Below are positions 42,856-52,473 of a DNA stretch of 64,000 nt, in pieces. The DNA is taken from contig NZ_JASFYM010000003.1 of NCBI RefSeq assembly GCF_030055635.1, forward strand, positions 1 to 64,000. The letters are read 5' to 3'. The DNA comes from Methanothrix sp. (GTDB taxonomy: Archaea > Halobacteriota > Methanosarcinia > Methanotrichales > Methanotrichaceae). A program made the position numbers and the translations under genes. Numbering within the stretch: position 1 is the stretch's first letter; each line of letters opens with the position of its first letter. The notes under the pieces were generated by a model, which searched no databases, was not told the DNA's origin, and saw only the letters and a program-made list of their open reading frames with translations.

Positions 42856-43065
42856 ATGGGAAGGATACCTGAGAGGTGCAGGGACTGGAAGGTCGCGCGG
42901 TGCCCTCTCTTCAGATGGTGGTGCTCCCTTGTCTGTGGCGGAGTTACTGGCGGCCGGCTCTGTGCTCCATGGTGCCGTGTTGCTGAGCGGTTCGGATTAT
43001 GGAGTTTGCTTGTAACTCTGGTACTGCCACTGCTTATTATTCTGGCAGTGATAATCCGCATGTGA
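42856..43065 (+). CDS. possible small Cys-rich membrane protein
   Basis: A TATA-like GCATTTATTTTGG at about 42824-42836 lies about 26 bases before an ATG at 42856, as expected for a leaderless gene. The 69-residue product has an N-terminal part with five Cys and several Trp (CPLFRWWCSLVCGG, CAPWC), and a C-terminal membrane helix (LWSLLVTLVLPLLIILAVII). That layout looks designed, but another frame is open over the same stretch and no family is known. Confidence 0.4.
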   Translation: MGRIPERCRDWKVARCPLFRWWCSLVCGGVTGGRLCAPWCRVAERFGLWSLLVTLVLPLLIILAVIIRM

Positions 43066-43297
43066 TCAGTCCTACATTCCAGCCATTTTCAGAGCGCTGT
43101 GCATTCTATCTGGTGCAGCAGCCTGGAACATCATGCATTGATGGCAGAGCTGGCTGTCTGAGATACGGAGGATTTTCAGAAGATCACAATTAGAATTTTA
43201 ATTCTGATTATGTCCAGAAGAACTTTATTTATACGGTATCATAAACCACAAGTGTCTATTAATAATATGATATTGTCCCTTGATGTGGTGAGTCTCT

Positions 43298-43705
43298 ATG
43301 AGAATTAGGGTAGTCAGCTCCAAGAGTGAGATCGCACAGCTCAATCCGAATGAAAGAATGGTGCATCTGGCCTTCAGGGCATCGAATGTCGATTTCCTGA
43401 ATCTTATGCAGAGGTGCCCGAGGCTCAGGGTGATCCAGGTACCGCCTTCTTACAAGAAGACGATGTCGAATGCGATTCAGGTGTTCCTGGAGATGCAGGG
43501 CATCGAGCTGCTCGAGGGCGACGTCTGGGGTCACAGGAAGGATCTTGACGAGTACTTCACAGTGAGCGACAGCACAATAGAAGAGATAAGGTCGATGATC
43601 AGCAAGGGCGTCCCCTTTGAGCAGATGGCCGAGGAGCTCCAGAAGAAGGCGAGGATCGGCCCGGACCTCATAAAGTACATCGCAAAGACAAAGGTAACGG
43701 CGTGA
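43298..43705 (+). CDS. DUF1699 family protein
   Basis: The 135-residue product matches DUF1699, a family I know only from methanogens: MRIRVVSSKSEIAQLNPNER, VHLAFRASNVDFLNLM, CPRLRVIQVPPSYKKTMS and the FLEMQGIELLEGDVWGHRKD stretch are characteristic. The C-terminal part is helical and charged (EQMAEELQKKARIGPDLIKY) and may bind nucleic acid or a partner. GGTGAG lies seven bases before the ATG, and a TATA-like TTTATTTATACGG is found at 43223-43236. The function is unknown. No neighbour is close enough to share a transcript. Confidence 0.85.
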   Translation: MRIRVVSSKSEIAQLNPNERMVHLAFRASNVDFLNLMQRCPRLRVIQVPPSYKKTMSNAIQVFLEMQGIELLEGDVWGHRKDLDEYFTVSDSTIEEIRSMISKGVPFEQMAEELQKKARIGPDLIKYIAKTKVTA

Positions 43706-43890
43706 CCCAGGAGCGGAACTCCTGGATCGCACCATCACTATCGAGCTCCTGCACTGTTTTGCGCAGATGCGCATCGAAATTATCGTGCCTGCCGGTTCAG
43801 GTGGGCGCATATAAGATGTCCTCAAACCGCACAGCAGTCGACCACAATTCGCATCACCTAACAGACAGCGGATTTCTGGAGGGAGATAGC
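43706..43890. other. gap after the DUF1699 gene
   Basis: An inverted repeat, CAGGAGCGGAACTCCTG (43708-43724), directly after the stop may be a terminator hairpin. Nothing else is evident. Confidence 0.45.
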
Positions 43891-44124
43891 CTACCCCATT
43901 GTTTGCATAGCTCTCTGCAGTGTTGAGACTGTGGTCCGGTTGCCGAACAGCCTGCCAGGAATCAGCTCCCCTGACGCCCCTCCTGTGGTTCTGCGCGGTC
44001 TCGCCCCGCAGATCTGGATGTTTTGTTGCACGATCCGTGAGGGTGTAGCAATACTTTCTATTATATTACGCATTGGTTTGTCTATTTGTGACATGTAGCA
44101 GGCTTTTTCATGGAAATCTATCAT
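43891..44124 (-). CDS. possible leaderless hypothetical protein, 77 residues
   Basis: The ATG at 44124 lies 26 bases from the centre of the symmetric TATA element at 44143-44158, which also serves acs in the other direction. The product is basic with polar stretches ([33 protein letters not shown]) and two Cys. Codon use is compatible with the genome, but no family is recognised and no ribosome binding site is seen. Confidence 0.4.
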   Translation of the reverse strand: MIDFHEKACYMSQIDKPMRNIIESIATPSRIVQQNIQICGARPRRTTGGASGELIPGRLFGNRTTVSTLQRAMQTMG

Positions 44125-44142
44125 AATAAATCCTAAGCGACA

Positions 44143-44158
44143 AATTTATAAATTAAAA
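44143..44158. promoter_or_regulatory. symmetric TATA element between acs and the 77-residue gene
   Basis: AAATTTATAAATTAAA reads as a good TATA box on both strands. On the plus strand it leaves a leader of about 120 bases before acs; on the minus strand it predicts a leaderless start at 44124. Confidence 0.5.
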
Positions 44159-44299
44159 TCGCTTTCATGGCGAATCGATCCAATTAAAAACACTGTATTG
44201 CGGAAATGGACTACAAAAATCGTGTTGTTCTTTGAATACTCAGTGTGGTCTTTTCCGCAATTGTCTGATGAATGGATGAAATTCAGAAGGCGATCCGAA

Positions 44300-46270
44300 A
44301 TGGCAGATGAGAAAGCACAGGTCTCCTCTCAGGAGAACGTCTACAGGCCGGCAAGCGACCTGGTGGAGAACTCCAATGTGATGCAGTGGATGAAGAGAAA
44401 GGGCATCAGGAGCGAAAAGGAGCTGCGGGCCTGGTGTTCCGAGAACTACGTCGAGTTCTGGGACGAGATGGCAAAGACATACGCAGAATGGTTTGTGCCA
44501 TACGAGAAGGTCCTTGAGTGGAACCCGCCGCATGCGAGGTGGTTCGTCGGAGGAAAGTGCAACGTCGCGCACAACGCCCTAGACAGGCATGCAAGATCAT
44601 GGCGGAGAAACAAGGTCGCCTACTACTTTGTGGGCGAGCCGGTCGGAGACACCAGGGCCATAACATACTATCAGCTCTACAGAGAGGTGAACAAGCTCGC
44701 CAACGGTCTTAAGAGCCTGGGGATCAAGAAGGGCGACAGGGTTGGGATCTACCTGCCGATGATCCCCGAGCTTCCGGTAGCGATGCTGGCCTGTGCGAAG
44801 ATCGGCGCGATACACGTCGTTGTCTTCTCGGGATTCAGCGCAGGCGCGCTCCGCGAGAGGATCAATGACGCAGGCGCCAGGATTCTGATAACATGTGATG
44901 GATCTTACAGAAGAGGCAAGCCGATCCCGATAAAGGCCCAGGCTGACGAGGCCCTCCAGGATGCGCCATCAGTGGAGCGCCAGATAGTCTACAGACGGAC
45001 AGGCCAGAGCATCGACTGGAGGGATGGATTCGATATCTGGTGGCATGAGCTTGTGAAGAACCAGCCCGATGAGTGCGAGACCCTCCAGATGGACTCAGAG
45101 GATCCGCTCTTCATACTCTACACAGCCGGAGCTGGAGGAAAGCCGAGGGGAGTGGTCCATGTGCACGGCGGCTTCTGCGTCGGGCCTGCGTACACAACGA
45201 GCTGGGTCTTTGACATGAAGGATACTGATGTCTACTGGTCGACCGCTGACATCGGATGGATCACGGGCCACACCTACATAGTCTACGGGCCGCTCTGCCT
45301 CGGCGCGACGAGCGTGATGTACGAGGGCTCTCCGGATTACCCTGATTTCGGGAGATGGTTCCAGATCATAGAGGACTACGGTGTCTCAGTAATCTACACA
45401 GCGCCCACCGCGATCAGGATGTTCATGAAGGAGGGCGAGGATTGGCCCAGGAAGTACAACCTGAGAAGCGTCCGGCTCATGGGATCTGTGGGAGAGGCGA
45501 TGAACCCTGATGCATTCCTGTGGTGGAGGAAGCATGTCGGTAACGACTGGGCCCCCATAATGGACACATGGTTCCAGTCAGAGACCGGCTGCCATGTGAT
45601 AGCTCCACTGCCCATAACCCCGCTCAAGCCGGGCTCGCCAGCATTCCCGCTTCCCGGATACAACGTGGAGCTGCTGGATGTGAACGGGAGAGCGGTTGGT
45701 CCTGAAGAGAGCGGGAACATCGTGCTCACAGCACCATGGCCGACCATGCTCAGGGGCATATACGGAGAGCCGGAGAAGCTCAAGGAGATCTACTACGACT
45801 ACTACTGGAGCGTCAGGCCTGGGATCTACCTCAGCGGCGACAGGGCGAGAAGAGATGCAGACGGCTACTGGTGGATACTGGGCAGGATAGATGATGTCCT
45901 CAAGGTCGCAGGCCACAGGATAAGCAACGCAGAGGTCGAGGCTGCCGCACTCTCACACCCAAAGGTCGCGGATGCAGCGGTCATCGGCAGGCCAGACAAG
46001 GTCAAGGGGGAGAACATAGTTCTCTTCGTCGTGCCGAAAGAGGGCGTCGAGGCTGACGAGAACCTCAAGAAGGAGATAAGGAACCACGTCAGGGCGACAA
46101 TGGGGCCGATAGCGATGCCGTCAGAGGTTTACTTTGTGTCAGCCATACCAAAGGACAGAACAGGGAAGCCTGTGAGGGCTGTGATCAAGGCAAAGGCGCT
46201 TGGAGCAGCTCCCGGAGACACATCATCTGTGGTCAACAGGGATGCAATAGATGCCATACCATCGATTTAG
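44300..46270 (+). CDS. acs: acetyl-CoA synthetase (AMP-forming)
   Basis: Acs activates acetate to acetyl-CoA with ATP; in Methanothrix this is the entry step of methanogenesis from acetate. The 656 residues follow the family order: [21 protein letters not shown], the acetate/CoA region [17 protein letters not shown], the ATP loop near residue 273, [58 protein letters not shown] and the closing [14 protein letters not shown] with the catalytic Lys. The ATP loop reads [11 protein letters not shown] where most enzymes have YTSGTTGKPKG. The ATG at 44300 fits the family; an earlier TTG at 44198 does not. Confidence 0.95.
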   Translation: MADEKAQVSSQENVYRPASDLVENSNVMQWMKRKGIRSEKELRAWCSENYVEFWDEMAKTYAEWFVPYEKVLEWNPPHARWFVGGKCNVAHNALDRHARSWRRNKVAYYFVGEPVGDTRAITYYQLYREVNKLANGLKSLGIKKGDRVGIYLPMIPELPVAMLACAKIGAIHVVVFSGFSAGALRERINDAGARILITCDGSYRRGKPIPIKAQADEALQDAPSVERQIVYRRTGQSIDWRDGFDIWWHELVKNQPDECETLQMDSEDPLFILYTAGAGGKPRGVVHVHGGFCVGPAYTTSWVFDMKDTDVYWSTADIGWITGHTYIVYGPLCLGATSVMYEGSPDYPDFGRWFQIIEDYGVSVIYTAPTAIRMFMKEGEDWPRKYNLRSVRLMGSVGEAMNPDAFLWWRKHVGNDWAPIMDTWFQSETGCHVIAPLPITPLKPGSPAFPLPGYNVELLDVNGRAVGPEESGNIVLTAPWPTMLRGIYGEPEKLKEIYYDYYWSVRPGIYLSGDRARRDADGYWWILGRIDDVLKVAGHRISNAEVEAAALSHPKVADAAVIGRPDKVKGENIVLFVVPKEGVEADENLKKEIRNHVRATMGPIAMPSEVYFVSAIPKDRTGKPVRAVIKAKALGAAPGDTSSVVNRDAIDAIPSI

Positions 46271-46704
46271 CGGTGGTATGGCTCATTTTTTATTATCCTG
46301 AACGCCCTGTAGAGCTGCTCCAGGAGGATGATCCTCGCCAGCTGGTAGGGGAATGTCATCCTTGAAAGTGAGAGCTGGAGGTCCGAGCGGTTCAGTATCT
46401 CCTGAGAGAGGCCCTCTGGCCCTCCGATCAGCCAGCTGATACAGCCGCATCCCTCGATGATCCTCCTCTGGATCCAGGACGCCAGCTCCAGCGAGCTCAT
46501 GCACTCACCGTGCTCATCCAGCGCCACTGTTATCCCCCCGCTCAGATGCGAGAGCATCTCCCTGCCCTCTTTGAAGGGATCCCCCTCGCGAACCTCCACG
46601 ACATCGAGCCTGGTGTAGGGGGCGAGGCGTTTTATGTAGTAAAATGCTGCCTCCTGCCAGAATCGCTCTCTGATCCGGCCAACAGCGATTATCCTCATGT
46701 GCAT
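46267..46704 (-). CDS. rlmH: 23S rRNA (pseudouridine-N3) methyltransferase RlmH
   Basis: RlmH is a small SPOUT methyltransferase that acts on a pseudouridine in helix 69 of 23S rRNA. The 145-residue protein has [44 protein letters not shown], the knot motif [16 protein letters not shown] and the C-terminal [24 protein letters not shown]. The start at 46704 (or 46698) follows from homology; the longer frame would overlap the next gene. The stop codon overlaps the convergent acs stop by four bases. Confidence 0.94.
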   Translation of the reverse strand: MHMRIIAVGRIRERFWQEAAFYYIKRLAPYTRLDVVEVREGDPFKEGREMLSHLSGGITVALDEHGECMSSLELASWIQRRIIEGCGCISWLIGGPEGLSQEILNRSDLQLSLSRMTFPYQLARIILLEQLYRAFRIIKNEPYHR

Positions 46705-46804
46705 GATCTCTGCCTGATACGAACTGCTCCACCGGCATTCCGGGCCGGCATCGTATCTGCTCCTCCACGGTATAGGGGCTGGAATCTCCGGAAGAAGACA
46801 GCAG

Positions 46805-48169
46805 CTACCGGCCTCTGAGTATTCCGCGCGCCGCAAGCAGTCCGGTGGCAGCAGCCGCGACTATGCCTCTCGAGAGCCCGGCGCCATCGCCTGCAGCGTA
46901 GAGTGATGGTATGCTGGTCTGCAGGTCTCTGTCCACGCTTATCTCCCGGGCGTAGAACTTTATCTCCGGAGCGTAAAGCAGCGTGGAGTCAGCATTGACC
47001 CCGGGAATGATCTCGTTCAGGATCTCGAGCCCCTCGATGACGTCCATGACTATCCTGTGGGGCAGAGCCATCGATATGTCTCCCGGGGTCACGTCTCTCA
47101 GCGTGTTCCGGACCGGATTCCTGGCGATCCTCTCCTCCGTGGATCTCCTTCCTCTGTGCAGATCCCCAAGCCTCTGGATGACTGGCTTCCTCCCTCCGAT
47201 TGTTGTCACGAGCTTCGCTATGGATATTCCGTAGGCTGTGGTGTTCTCTATCGGCTTCGTCAGCTCAAGCCTTACAAGAAATGCGAAGTTCGTGTTCTCA
47301 GAGCGCTCTCCAGACATGGAGTGCCCGTTTGTCGCTATGAAGTCCCTGTACTCCTCCTTGACCACAAAGCCACCAGGGTTTGTGCAGAAGGTTCTGATGA
47401 AATCATCGTATCTGTGAGTTATGATGTGGAACTTAGGATCCCTGTTGATCCGCGTGACTGGATCCATGACTATCGATGGCACCTCCACACGCACCCCGAC
47501 ATCCAGAGGTCCATAGCGTGCTTTGATGCCGTACCTGTCGATCATCTCTCCGATCCACTGTGCACCTATCCTGCCGGGCGCGAGGAGAGTGCTCTCAGCC
47601 CTTATCTCTCTGCCATCGGAAAGCCTGACCCCGATGCATCCATCCTTTTCCATTATGAGATCTGCTGCCGAGGTGTTCAGCACGAACCTGACGCCGCGGC
47701 TTTTGAGATCTGCGCTGAACGCCCTTATTATCTCTGGCGTCCTGTCAGATCCCATGTGGCGCTGCTTTATCGCTATGAATCTCGCGCCCACGGATGCAGC
47801 CCTCCGGCTGAGCTCCTCCACATCGCCCTGCGTGGGCTCCTGTGTCTCGACGGGGGCGCCGTATCTCAGAAATACCGAGTCCACCTCATCTATGAGCGAC
47901 CAGGCATCATCCGTCAGACGCGTGAGATCGCCGCCGATCGCCGGATGTAGATTGAGTATGCCATCTGAGTATGTGCCCGCTCCCCCCATCCCGCACATTA
48001 TGTGGCACGGGTCGCAGTGAAGACAGTGCCCCCACTTCTTCATCGGGCAGCTCCTCTCAGAGATGTCCCGGCCCTTATCGACAACCACCACCTTCTTTCC
48101 GTGGGCGGATAGCTCCAGAGCCGCGAAGAGTCCCGCAGGCCCGGCGCCGACCACGACCACATCCTGCAT
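46805..48169 (-). CDS. FAD-dependent oxidoreductase (COG2509 type)
   Basis: The 454-residue protein begins with an FAD-binding Rossmann motif ([18 protein letters not shown]) and ends with the second FAD contact, [22 protein letters not shown]. Between them lies a Cys-rich loop, [25 protein letters not shown], near residues 41-66, which could hold a metal or redox disulfides. These proteins are called FAD-dependent dehydrogenases in many genomes but have no proven substrate. The chain matches the archaeal group in length. It lies upstream of rlmH on the same strand with a gap of about 100 bases. Confidence 0.85.
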   Translation of the reverse strand: MQDVVVVGAGPAGLFAALELSAHGKKVVVVDKGRDISERSCPMKKWGHCLHCDPCHIMCGMGGAGTYSDGILNLHPAIGGDLTRLTDDAWSLIDEVDSVFLRYGAPVETQEPTQGDVEELSRRAASVGARFIAIKQRHMGSDRTPEIIRAFSADLKSRGVRFVLNTSAADLIMEKDGCIGVRLSDGREIRAESTLLAPGRIGAQWIGEMIDRYGIKARYGPLDVGVRVEVPSIVMDPVTRINRDPKFHIITHRYDDFIRTFCTNPGGFVVKEEYRDFIATNGHSMSGERSENTNFAFLVRLELTKPIENTTAYGISIAKLVTTIGGRKPVIQRLGDLHRGRRSTEERIARNPVRNTLRDVTPGDISMALPHRIVMDVIEGLEILNEIIPGVNADSTLLYAPEIKFYAREISVDRDLQTSIPSLYAAGDGAGLSRGIVAAAATGLLAARGILRGR

Positions 48170-48333
48170 GCATTAATGTACGCATGCAATGGTATTTTAA
48201 CCCGCGGGAGTGCCGGAGCACCGACTCACAGTATGGGAGAAATCTCATGAAGTGATGGCGTAGGCGCCGTGAGATGACGCATACCGGTGTTTTGCTCTGC
48301 GGGCTGCATTCCCTCACGCGCTCCATTAAGATT

Positions 48334-49029
48334 ATGTGCTATACGACTGTATTTAATGGTCAGGTGCATGGGGGTTCTCATCTGGATCTGGCTGCATACC
48401 TTCAGTACTTCGTATACGCGTTCACCTCGATATTCATAATAGTGAACCCCATCGAGGCGACGATGGTCTTCGTCTCCCTCACTCAGGAGGCCAGCCCAGC
48501 TGAGAAAAGCAGGATATGCGTCCGCACAACGCTTGTGGCATTCTCTGTCGCGATGATCTTCGCACTTGCAGGGGATATGATCCTGAGGTTCTTCGGCATA
48601 ACCGTCGACTCTCTAAGGGTGGCGGGTGGCATACTGCTCTTTCTCGTGGCCATAGACATGCTCCGCGCGAAGCCTCACAAGAAGGTCACAGAGGCCGAGA
48701 TCGAGGATGCAACCACCAGGGAGGATATCTCGATATTTCCGCTGGCCATCCCGCTGCTCACCGGCCCCGGAGCGATAACCACGGTGATAGTCAATATGGG
48801 AGCAAGCAGCACGCTTATGGAGAAGATGCTGGTGCTCCTGGCGATATGTTTGACATTCAGTGCGACCTACGTCATACTGAGATCCGCAGAGTATGTCGAT
48901 GCTCTCCTCGGCGTTACGGGGATCATGGTGTTCACGCGGATAATGGGACTGATCCTCGGGGCGATAGCCGTCGATTTTGTCAGCGTGGGCGCCTGGAACA
49001 TCTACATCTCCATGGCGTCAGCCGCATGA
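48334..49029 (+). CDS. MarC family membrane protein
   Basis: MarC proteins are small integral membrane proteins with six predicted helices; despite the name they are not proven antibiotic exporters. Segments such as YFVYAFTSIFIIVNPIEATMVFV, TLVAFSVAMIFALAGDMIL, LAIPLLTGPGAITTVIVNMG, MLVLLAICLTFSATYVIL and IMGLILGAIAVDFV fit the family, including the NPIE/NPxG-like and TGPGAI motifs. Homologues usually begin close to LDLAAYLQYF, so the true start may be a GTG at 48364; I give the ATG at 48334. The MITE begins 57 bases after the stop. Confidence 0.88.
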   Translation: MCYTTVFNGQVHGGSHLDLAAYLQYFVYAFTSIFIIVNPIEATMVFVSLTQEASPAEKSRICVRTTLVAFSVAMIFALAGDMILRFFGITVDSLRVAGGILLFLVAIDMLRAKPHKKVTEAEIEDATTREDISIFPLAIPLLTGPGAITTVIVNMGASSTLMEKMLVLLAICLTFSATYVILRSAEYVDALLGVTGIMVFTRIMGLILGAIAVDFVSVGAWNIYISMASAA

Positions 49030-49085
49030 GCCCCCAGAAGAGCGGTGCCATCCGGAGGAGCTTATTGATTGGCTCGTCTCAAAAC

Positions 49086-49202
49086 TGCTGTGTTGGATAA
49101 CCTCCCGTGATGATGTCTCAAGATATCGATTCCGGTCTATTCTCCATGCATTCCTGAAATCGTCTTCTGCTTGCGTATTTTCATGACTTATCCAACACAG
49201 CA
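49086..49202 (+). mobile_element. MITE with 15-bp inverted repeats and 9-bp target duplication
   Basis: TGCTGTGTTGGATAA at 49086-49100 is the exact reverse complement of 49188-49202. The sequence TCTCAAAAC directly precedes (49077-49085) and follows (49203-49211) the element, a perfect 9-bp target duplication. The 117-bp element has no coding capacity. The ends and the 9-bp duplication resemble the IS903 group of the IS5 family, so such a transposase may move it. A partial copy is at 31671-31745. It lies between marC and kptA. Confidence 0.92.
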
Positions 49203-49452
49203 TCTCAAAACCAGATTCACTCGATGGGTCGGAGCCGAGCGCTGCAGGAGCGATTGCTTATGGAGGTTTGGACAGCTTCGAGACCCGCTCATGGTATCGG
49301 AAACCGGTGTTCCTGCGATTCTGACAGGGAGTCTCACCGTATCGCTTCTGCAGACCGATAACTCTATACACCATCATCACCTTCACAGATACTGGTGCCG
49401 GCCTGTTTTGCAGGCCACAGAGTGTACCCAGGCGTGGAGGTCCGGTTCATCA

Positions 49453-50100
49453 ATGAGTTCAGAGCAGGCGATAAGGAGATGCCCGCAGCATGGATTTTTC
49501 AGAGGAGATGCATGCAGCTGCGGGAGCAGGGGGAAGCTCGTTCTTGATGGTGTGAGGACCGAGAAGCTCGGGAGGCTGCTCGCAGGGGCTCTCCGTCACT
49601 TCCCCGATGACCTGGGGCTGGCGATGAGCCCGCAGGGCTGGGTGGAGATACCGGTGCTCGTGGATGCCATCCGGACCAGATACAGATGGGCAAACGGGAA
49701 TGTCATAATGGCGCTCGTCAGATCCGATCCGAAGGGAAGGTATGAGATAAACGGCACACGAATCAGAGCCAGATACGGCCATTCTGTGGATGTTGATCTG
49801 GACTATCCGATAAACGAGCTGCCCACGCTCTACTACGGGACTGCGGAGGAGGAGGCAGAGCGTCTCCTGGAGGTCGGCCTGAAGTCGGCCACACAGCGGT
49901 ATGTGCATCTCAGCACCACGCCTGACAAGGCATGGGAGGTCGGCACATTCAGGACGAGCAATCCAAAGGTAATCGTGGTGGACGCGGCAGGGGCTCAGCG
50001 TGAAGGGGTGAGGATGATGAAGGTGAGCGAGAGCATGGTCATCTCCGAGCCGATACCGCCGAGGTTCCTGAGCATGATGCCGGCGAAAGGTCAGAAATAA
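49453..50100 (+). CDS. kptA: RNA 2'-phosphotransferase (Tpt1/KptA family)
   Basis: KptA moves an internal 2'-phosphate from RNA to NAD, as in the last step of tRNA splicing in eukaryotes; its archaeal role is less clear. The protein has a short N-terminal zinc-binding-like part (CPQHGFFRGDACSCGSRG), followed by the core KLGRLLAGALRHFPDDLGLAM, the GWVEIPVLVDAI motif, the RARYGHSVDVDLDY substrate loop, LYYGTAEEEAERLLEVGL and the HLSTTPDKAWEVG Arg-His region. GGAGGT before the ATG at 49453 sets the start at 215 residues. It is notable that an intron-containing tRNA gene is in the same window. Confidence 0.92.
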   Translation: MSSEQAIRRCPQHGFFRGDACSCGSRGKLVLDGVRTEKLGRLLAGALRHFPDDLGLAMSPQGWVEIPVLVDAIRTRYRWANGNVIMALVRSDPKGRYEINGTRIRARYGHSVDVDLDYPINELPTLYYGTAEEEAERLLEVGLKSATQRYVHLSTTPDKAWEVGTFRTSNPKVIVVDAAGAQREGVRMMKVSESMVISEPIPPRFLSMMPAKGQK

Positions 50101-50189
50101 GACGAAGAAAGACGAAGAAAAAGACGCCGAGAACATCCGCGACCCGCATGCATGTGGGGATGGGCTGCACATCATTTGTATGATGCCGG

Positions 50190-50642
50190 TTAGATCTCCC
50201 TGACCTCTTCCGTTCCGCGCTCCTCGTCTATGGACTTCACGAGCTTACCGAGGAGCAGCGCGAAGAGTCCTGAGAGACCACCAGCTATGGCAGCCTCCAC
50301 CTTTTTGTCCCTGGTCCTTCTTCCCATCAGCAGGCTTGTGAGTAACACGATCGCCATGGAGACGAGATACTCAGGGGCGTCTCTCATGAGATGCCCCACA
50401 GGATCATCGGACGCGTTGACTATGTCCCTGTGGAATACCCAGTGATCCACGAACTCATGAACGTGCGCCCCTGACGGCCCTCTGAACTGCCTGGTCGCTC
50501 CTGGGAGCATCTCCCCCATCAGAGTCTCCCTGAAGCACACGGGCAGCTCAGGGCAGCACTCCTTCGGGAGCGCATACTTCCTGTGGTACGGCATCCCCTC
50601 TATCCAGCTGCAGATATGCCTGCAGTGATGATCGCAGTCCAT
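50190..50642 (-). CDS. hypothetical protein with Cys/His-rich start and membrane segment
   Basis: The 150-residue product starts with a Cys/His-rich stretch (MDCDHHCRHICSWIEGMPYH, ECCPELPVC) that could bind a metal or heme. It then has a His-containing middle (GAHVHEFVDHWVFHRDIV) and a hydrophobic segment (PEYLVSMAIVLLTSLLMG) followed by another (AAIAGGLSGLFALLLGKLV). The layout suggests a small membrane-bound metal protein, but no family is recognised. It converges with kptA and is transcribed alone. Confidence 0.6.
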   Translation of the reverse strand: MDCDHHCRHICSWIEGMPYHRKYALPKECCPELPVCFRETLMGEMLPGATRQFRGPSGAHVHEFVDHWVFHRDIVNASDDPVGHLMRDAPEYLVSMAIVLLTSLLMGRRTRDKKVEAAIAGGLSGLFALLLGKLVKSIDEERGTEEVREI

Positions 50643-50955
50643 GTGCTCATATACGCGGTACGGTATTAAATCCCATCGCGTGAAATCCCGCGGCGCGGGG
50701 AATAAGTTGACTCCAGCCGCGAAGAGCTGTGAGCTTTGTCATTCAACAGCATGGGGCTTCCCCTTAAGGGGAAGGACTCCTGCGCTTCGACTTGCTCTGA
50801 CTTCCTCGAAGCCCTTCGACAAAGTCTGAAGTTTCACAGATCAGGTTATCTCACAAACTCACGGAATTCCTGGGACGAGGCATGTTGCTGTTGGCCATCG
50901 CTTCCTGTGACATCGCTCAGCTTGGCCTGCGGCACCTGCACACAAGCAAATCAGA
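50643..50955. other. gap with a palindrome and possible relic
   Basis: CTTCCCCTTAAGGGGAAG at 50757-50774 is a perfect 18-bp palindrome, and CCCGCGGCGCGGG at 50687-50699 is nearly symmetric. On the plus strand around 50710-50829 a frame (TPAAKSCELCHSTAWGF) looks mildly protein-like and might be the end of an old insertion element. This is weak evidence. Confidence 0.35.
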
Positions 50956-52281
50956 TCAGGCAGATCTCGATTGCCTCGATCTTATCCTCTCCACGAACCG
51001 CTTTTTCTTCTCGATCGCGCGCTCTGCCGCTTCGTCCACGAGCGCACGCATCTCCCCGAAGTCCCTCGTCGCCTCCTCGCCGACGAACTTCTTTATGGGA
51101 GTGTATGCTGATTCCCTGAACCTTGGCGAGAAGTCCCTGATGCCATCTCTGGTATGAAGCTCCACGCCAGAGCCCCTCTCGACCCTTCCTATGACATCAG
51201 CTGCGACTCCGGCTCTCTCTATGATATCCAGTATCCCATCAGCCTCGCTCCTGGGGGCTATTATGAGAAGAGCATCTATCGATACTCCGAGATAGTCGAT
51301 CTCGAGCCTCTCGAGCATATCCAGGACTCTCGGGTTGACAAGGGACCTCATCCGCTCCTCGAAGAAGACCAGCTTTACGCCGGCTGTGTGGGAGATCTCC
51401 TTTGCATCCCCCCTTATCCCCCCATTGGTCACATCAGTCATCGCATGTATCTCAGGGCCCTCATCGATCAGCGCACCAGCAGCCTCCAGGAACTTTATGT
51501 TGAGCGTCTCCTCCACAACCTCGTGAATGCCGTAGTAGAGAGCAGCAGCGCAGATCGTCCCTCCACCAGCTCCCTCTGTCATGATTATGACATCCCCAGG
51601 GGCTGCATCCTTTCTCGGAGTGATTCTATCCGCGATGCCAACCGCACCGACGCAGCCTGTCAGCCTGTCGCCTATGACCATGTCCCCGCCGATCCTGAGC
51701 GTGCTGCCTGTGATCAGCGGGACGTTCACAAGCTCTCCGACAGTGGCGATTCCGGCTATGTGGTCGAGCACCTTTGCGACATCCCCGTCGTCTGCGAGGT
51801 GAACATCTGAGAAGAGGGCGACAGGCCTCGCACCCATCACCAGGATATCGCGGAGCGCGGCCCTTGTAACATGGAAGCCGGCCAGAAACGGATAGTCGCT
51901 CAGCCTGGAGTGCATTCCATCAACAGTGACCACTAGGTATCTATCGCCAGCCTTCACAACACCCGAATCATCCAGCTCTGAGGAATCGACAACTGCGCCT
52001 GTTCTTCCGATTACCTCTGCTATCTTTGTGTGCATGTAGAAGTCGCCCAGGCCCCGCGATCCGACCCCGAACTCGCCCATGCTCACGCCGGAGCCCTGAA
52101 GCTCGAACACATCCCCCCTGGGATTGAGCGTTGCCCTGGCCTCCTGGAGCACGGCTCCTGCCAGCGCCTCGGCCCTGTCCCGTCTGATGCCCTTTATCTC
52201 GACGATGAGATCTGCGAGCTTATTTTTTATATCAGGATCGTTTCTCCTCAGCCCGAGCTTTGCATACCCCTCAAGATCCAT
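50956..52281 (-). CDS. AIR synthase-related / HypE-like protein (COG1973 type)
   Basis: The 441-residue product has the PurM/HypE fold: GDRYLVVTVDGMHSRLSDYPFLAG, RDILVMGARPVALFSDVHLADDGD, MTEGAGGGTICAAALYYGI and MTDVTNGGIRGDAKEI, all typical of the ATP-binding half and the cleft. An N-terminal helical part of about 70 residues (YAKLGLRRNDPDIKNKLADL) and a C-terminal extension are added, as in archaeal COG1973 proteins. The C-terminal Cys of true HypE is absent, so a hydrogenase-maturation role is doubtful. The ATG at 52281 is preferred; one at 52299 also exists. It is transcribed alone in this window. Confidence 0.78.
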   Translation of the reverse strand: MDLEGYAKLGLRRNDPDIKNKLADLIVEIKGIRRDRAEALAGAVLQEARATLNPRGDVFELQGSGVSMGEFGVGSRGLGDFYMHTKIAEVIGRTGAVVDSSELDDSGVVKAGDRYLVVTVDGMHSRLSDYPFLAGFHVTRAALRDILVMGARPVALFSDVHLADDGDVAKVLDHIAGIATVGELVNVPLITGSTLRIGGDMVIGDRLTGCVGAVGIADRITPRKDAAPGDVIIMTEGAGGGTICAAALYYGIHEVVEETLNIKFLEAAGALIDEGPEIHAMTDVTNGGIRGDAKEISHTAGVKLVFFEERMRSLVNPRVLDMLERLEIDYLGVSIDALLIIAPRSEADGILDIIERAGVAADVIGRVERGSGVELHTRDGIRDFSPRFRESAYTPIKKFVGEEATRDFGEMRALVDEAAERAIEKKKRFVERIRSRQSRSA

Positions 52282-52473
52282 ACGATGGGCGCAGGTCATG
52301 ATCCTGCACCGCTCACCTCCATTCCGGCTCCGGCGGCATATCTTAAGTATCTACCTGACCGCCGCCAGTGAGCCTGTGAAAGCATGGAGTTCCAGATTTG
52401 CATACCTCCTGTGCGGGATCGAAAACAGGTGAGGACGATCATGACAGAATCAACGAAGAATAAGTGGCGATAG

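Noticed and set aside
50641-50829. Frame with TPAAKSCELCHSTAWGF as the end of a TnpB-type protein
   Set aside because: The resemblance is too vague, and no upstream transposase or element ends could be found.
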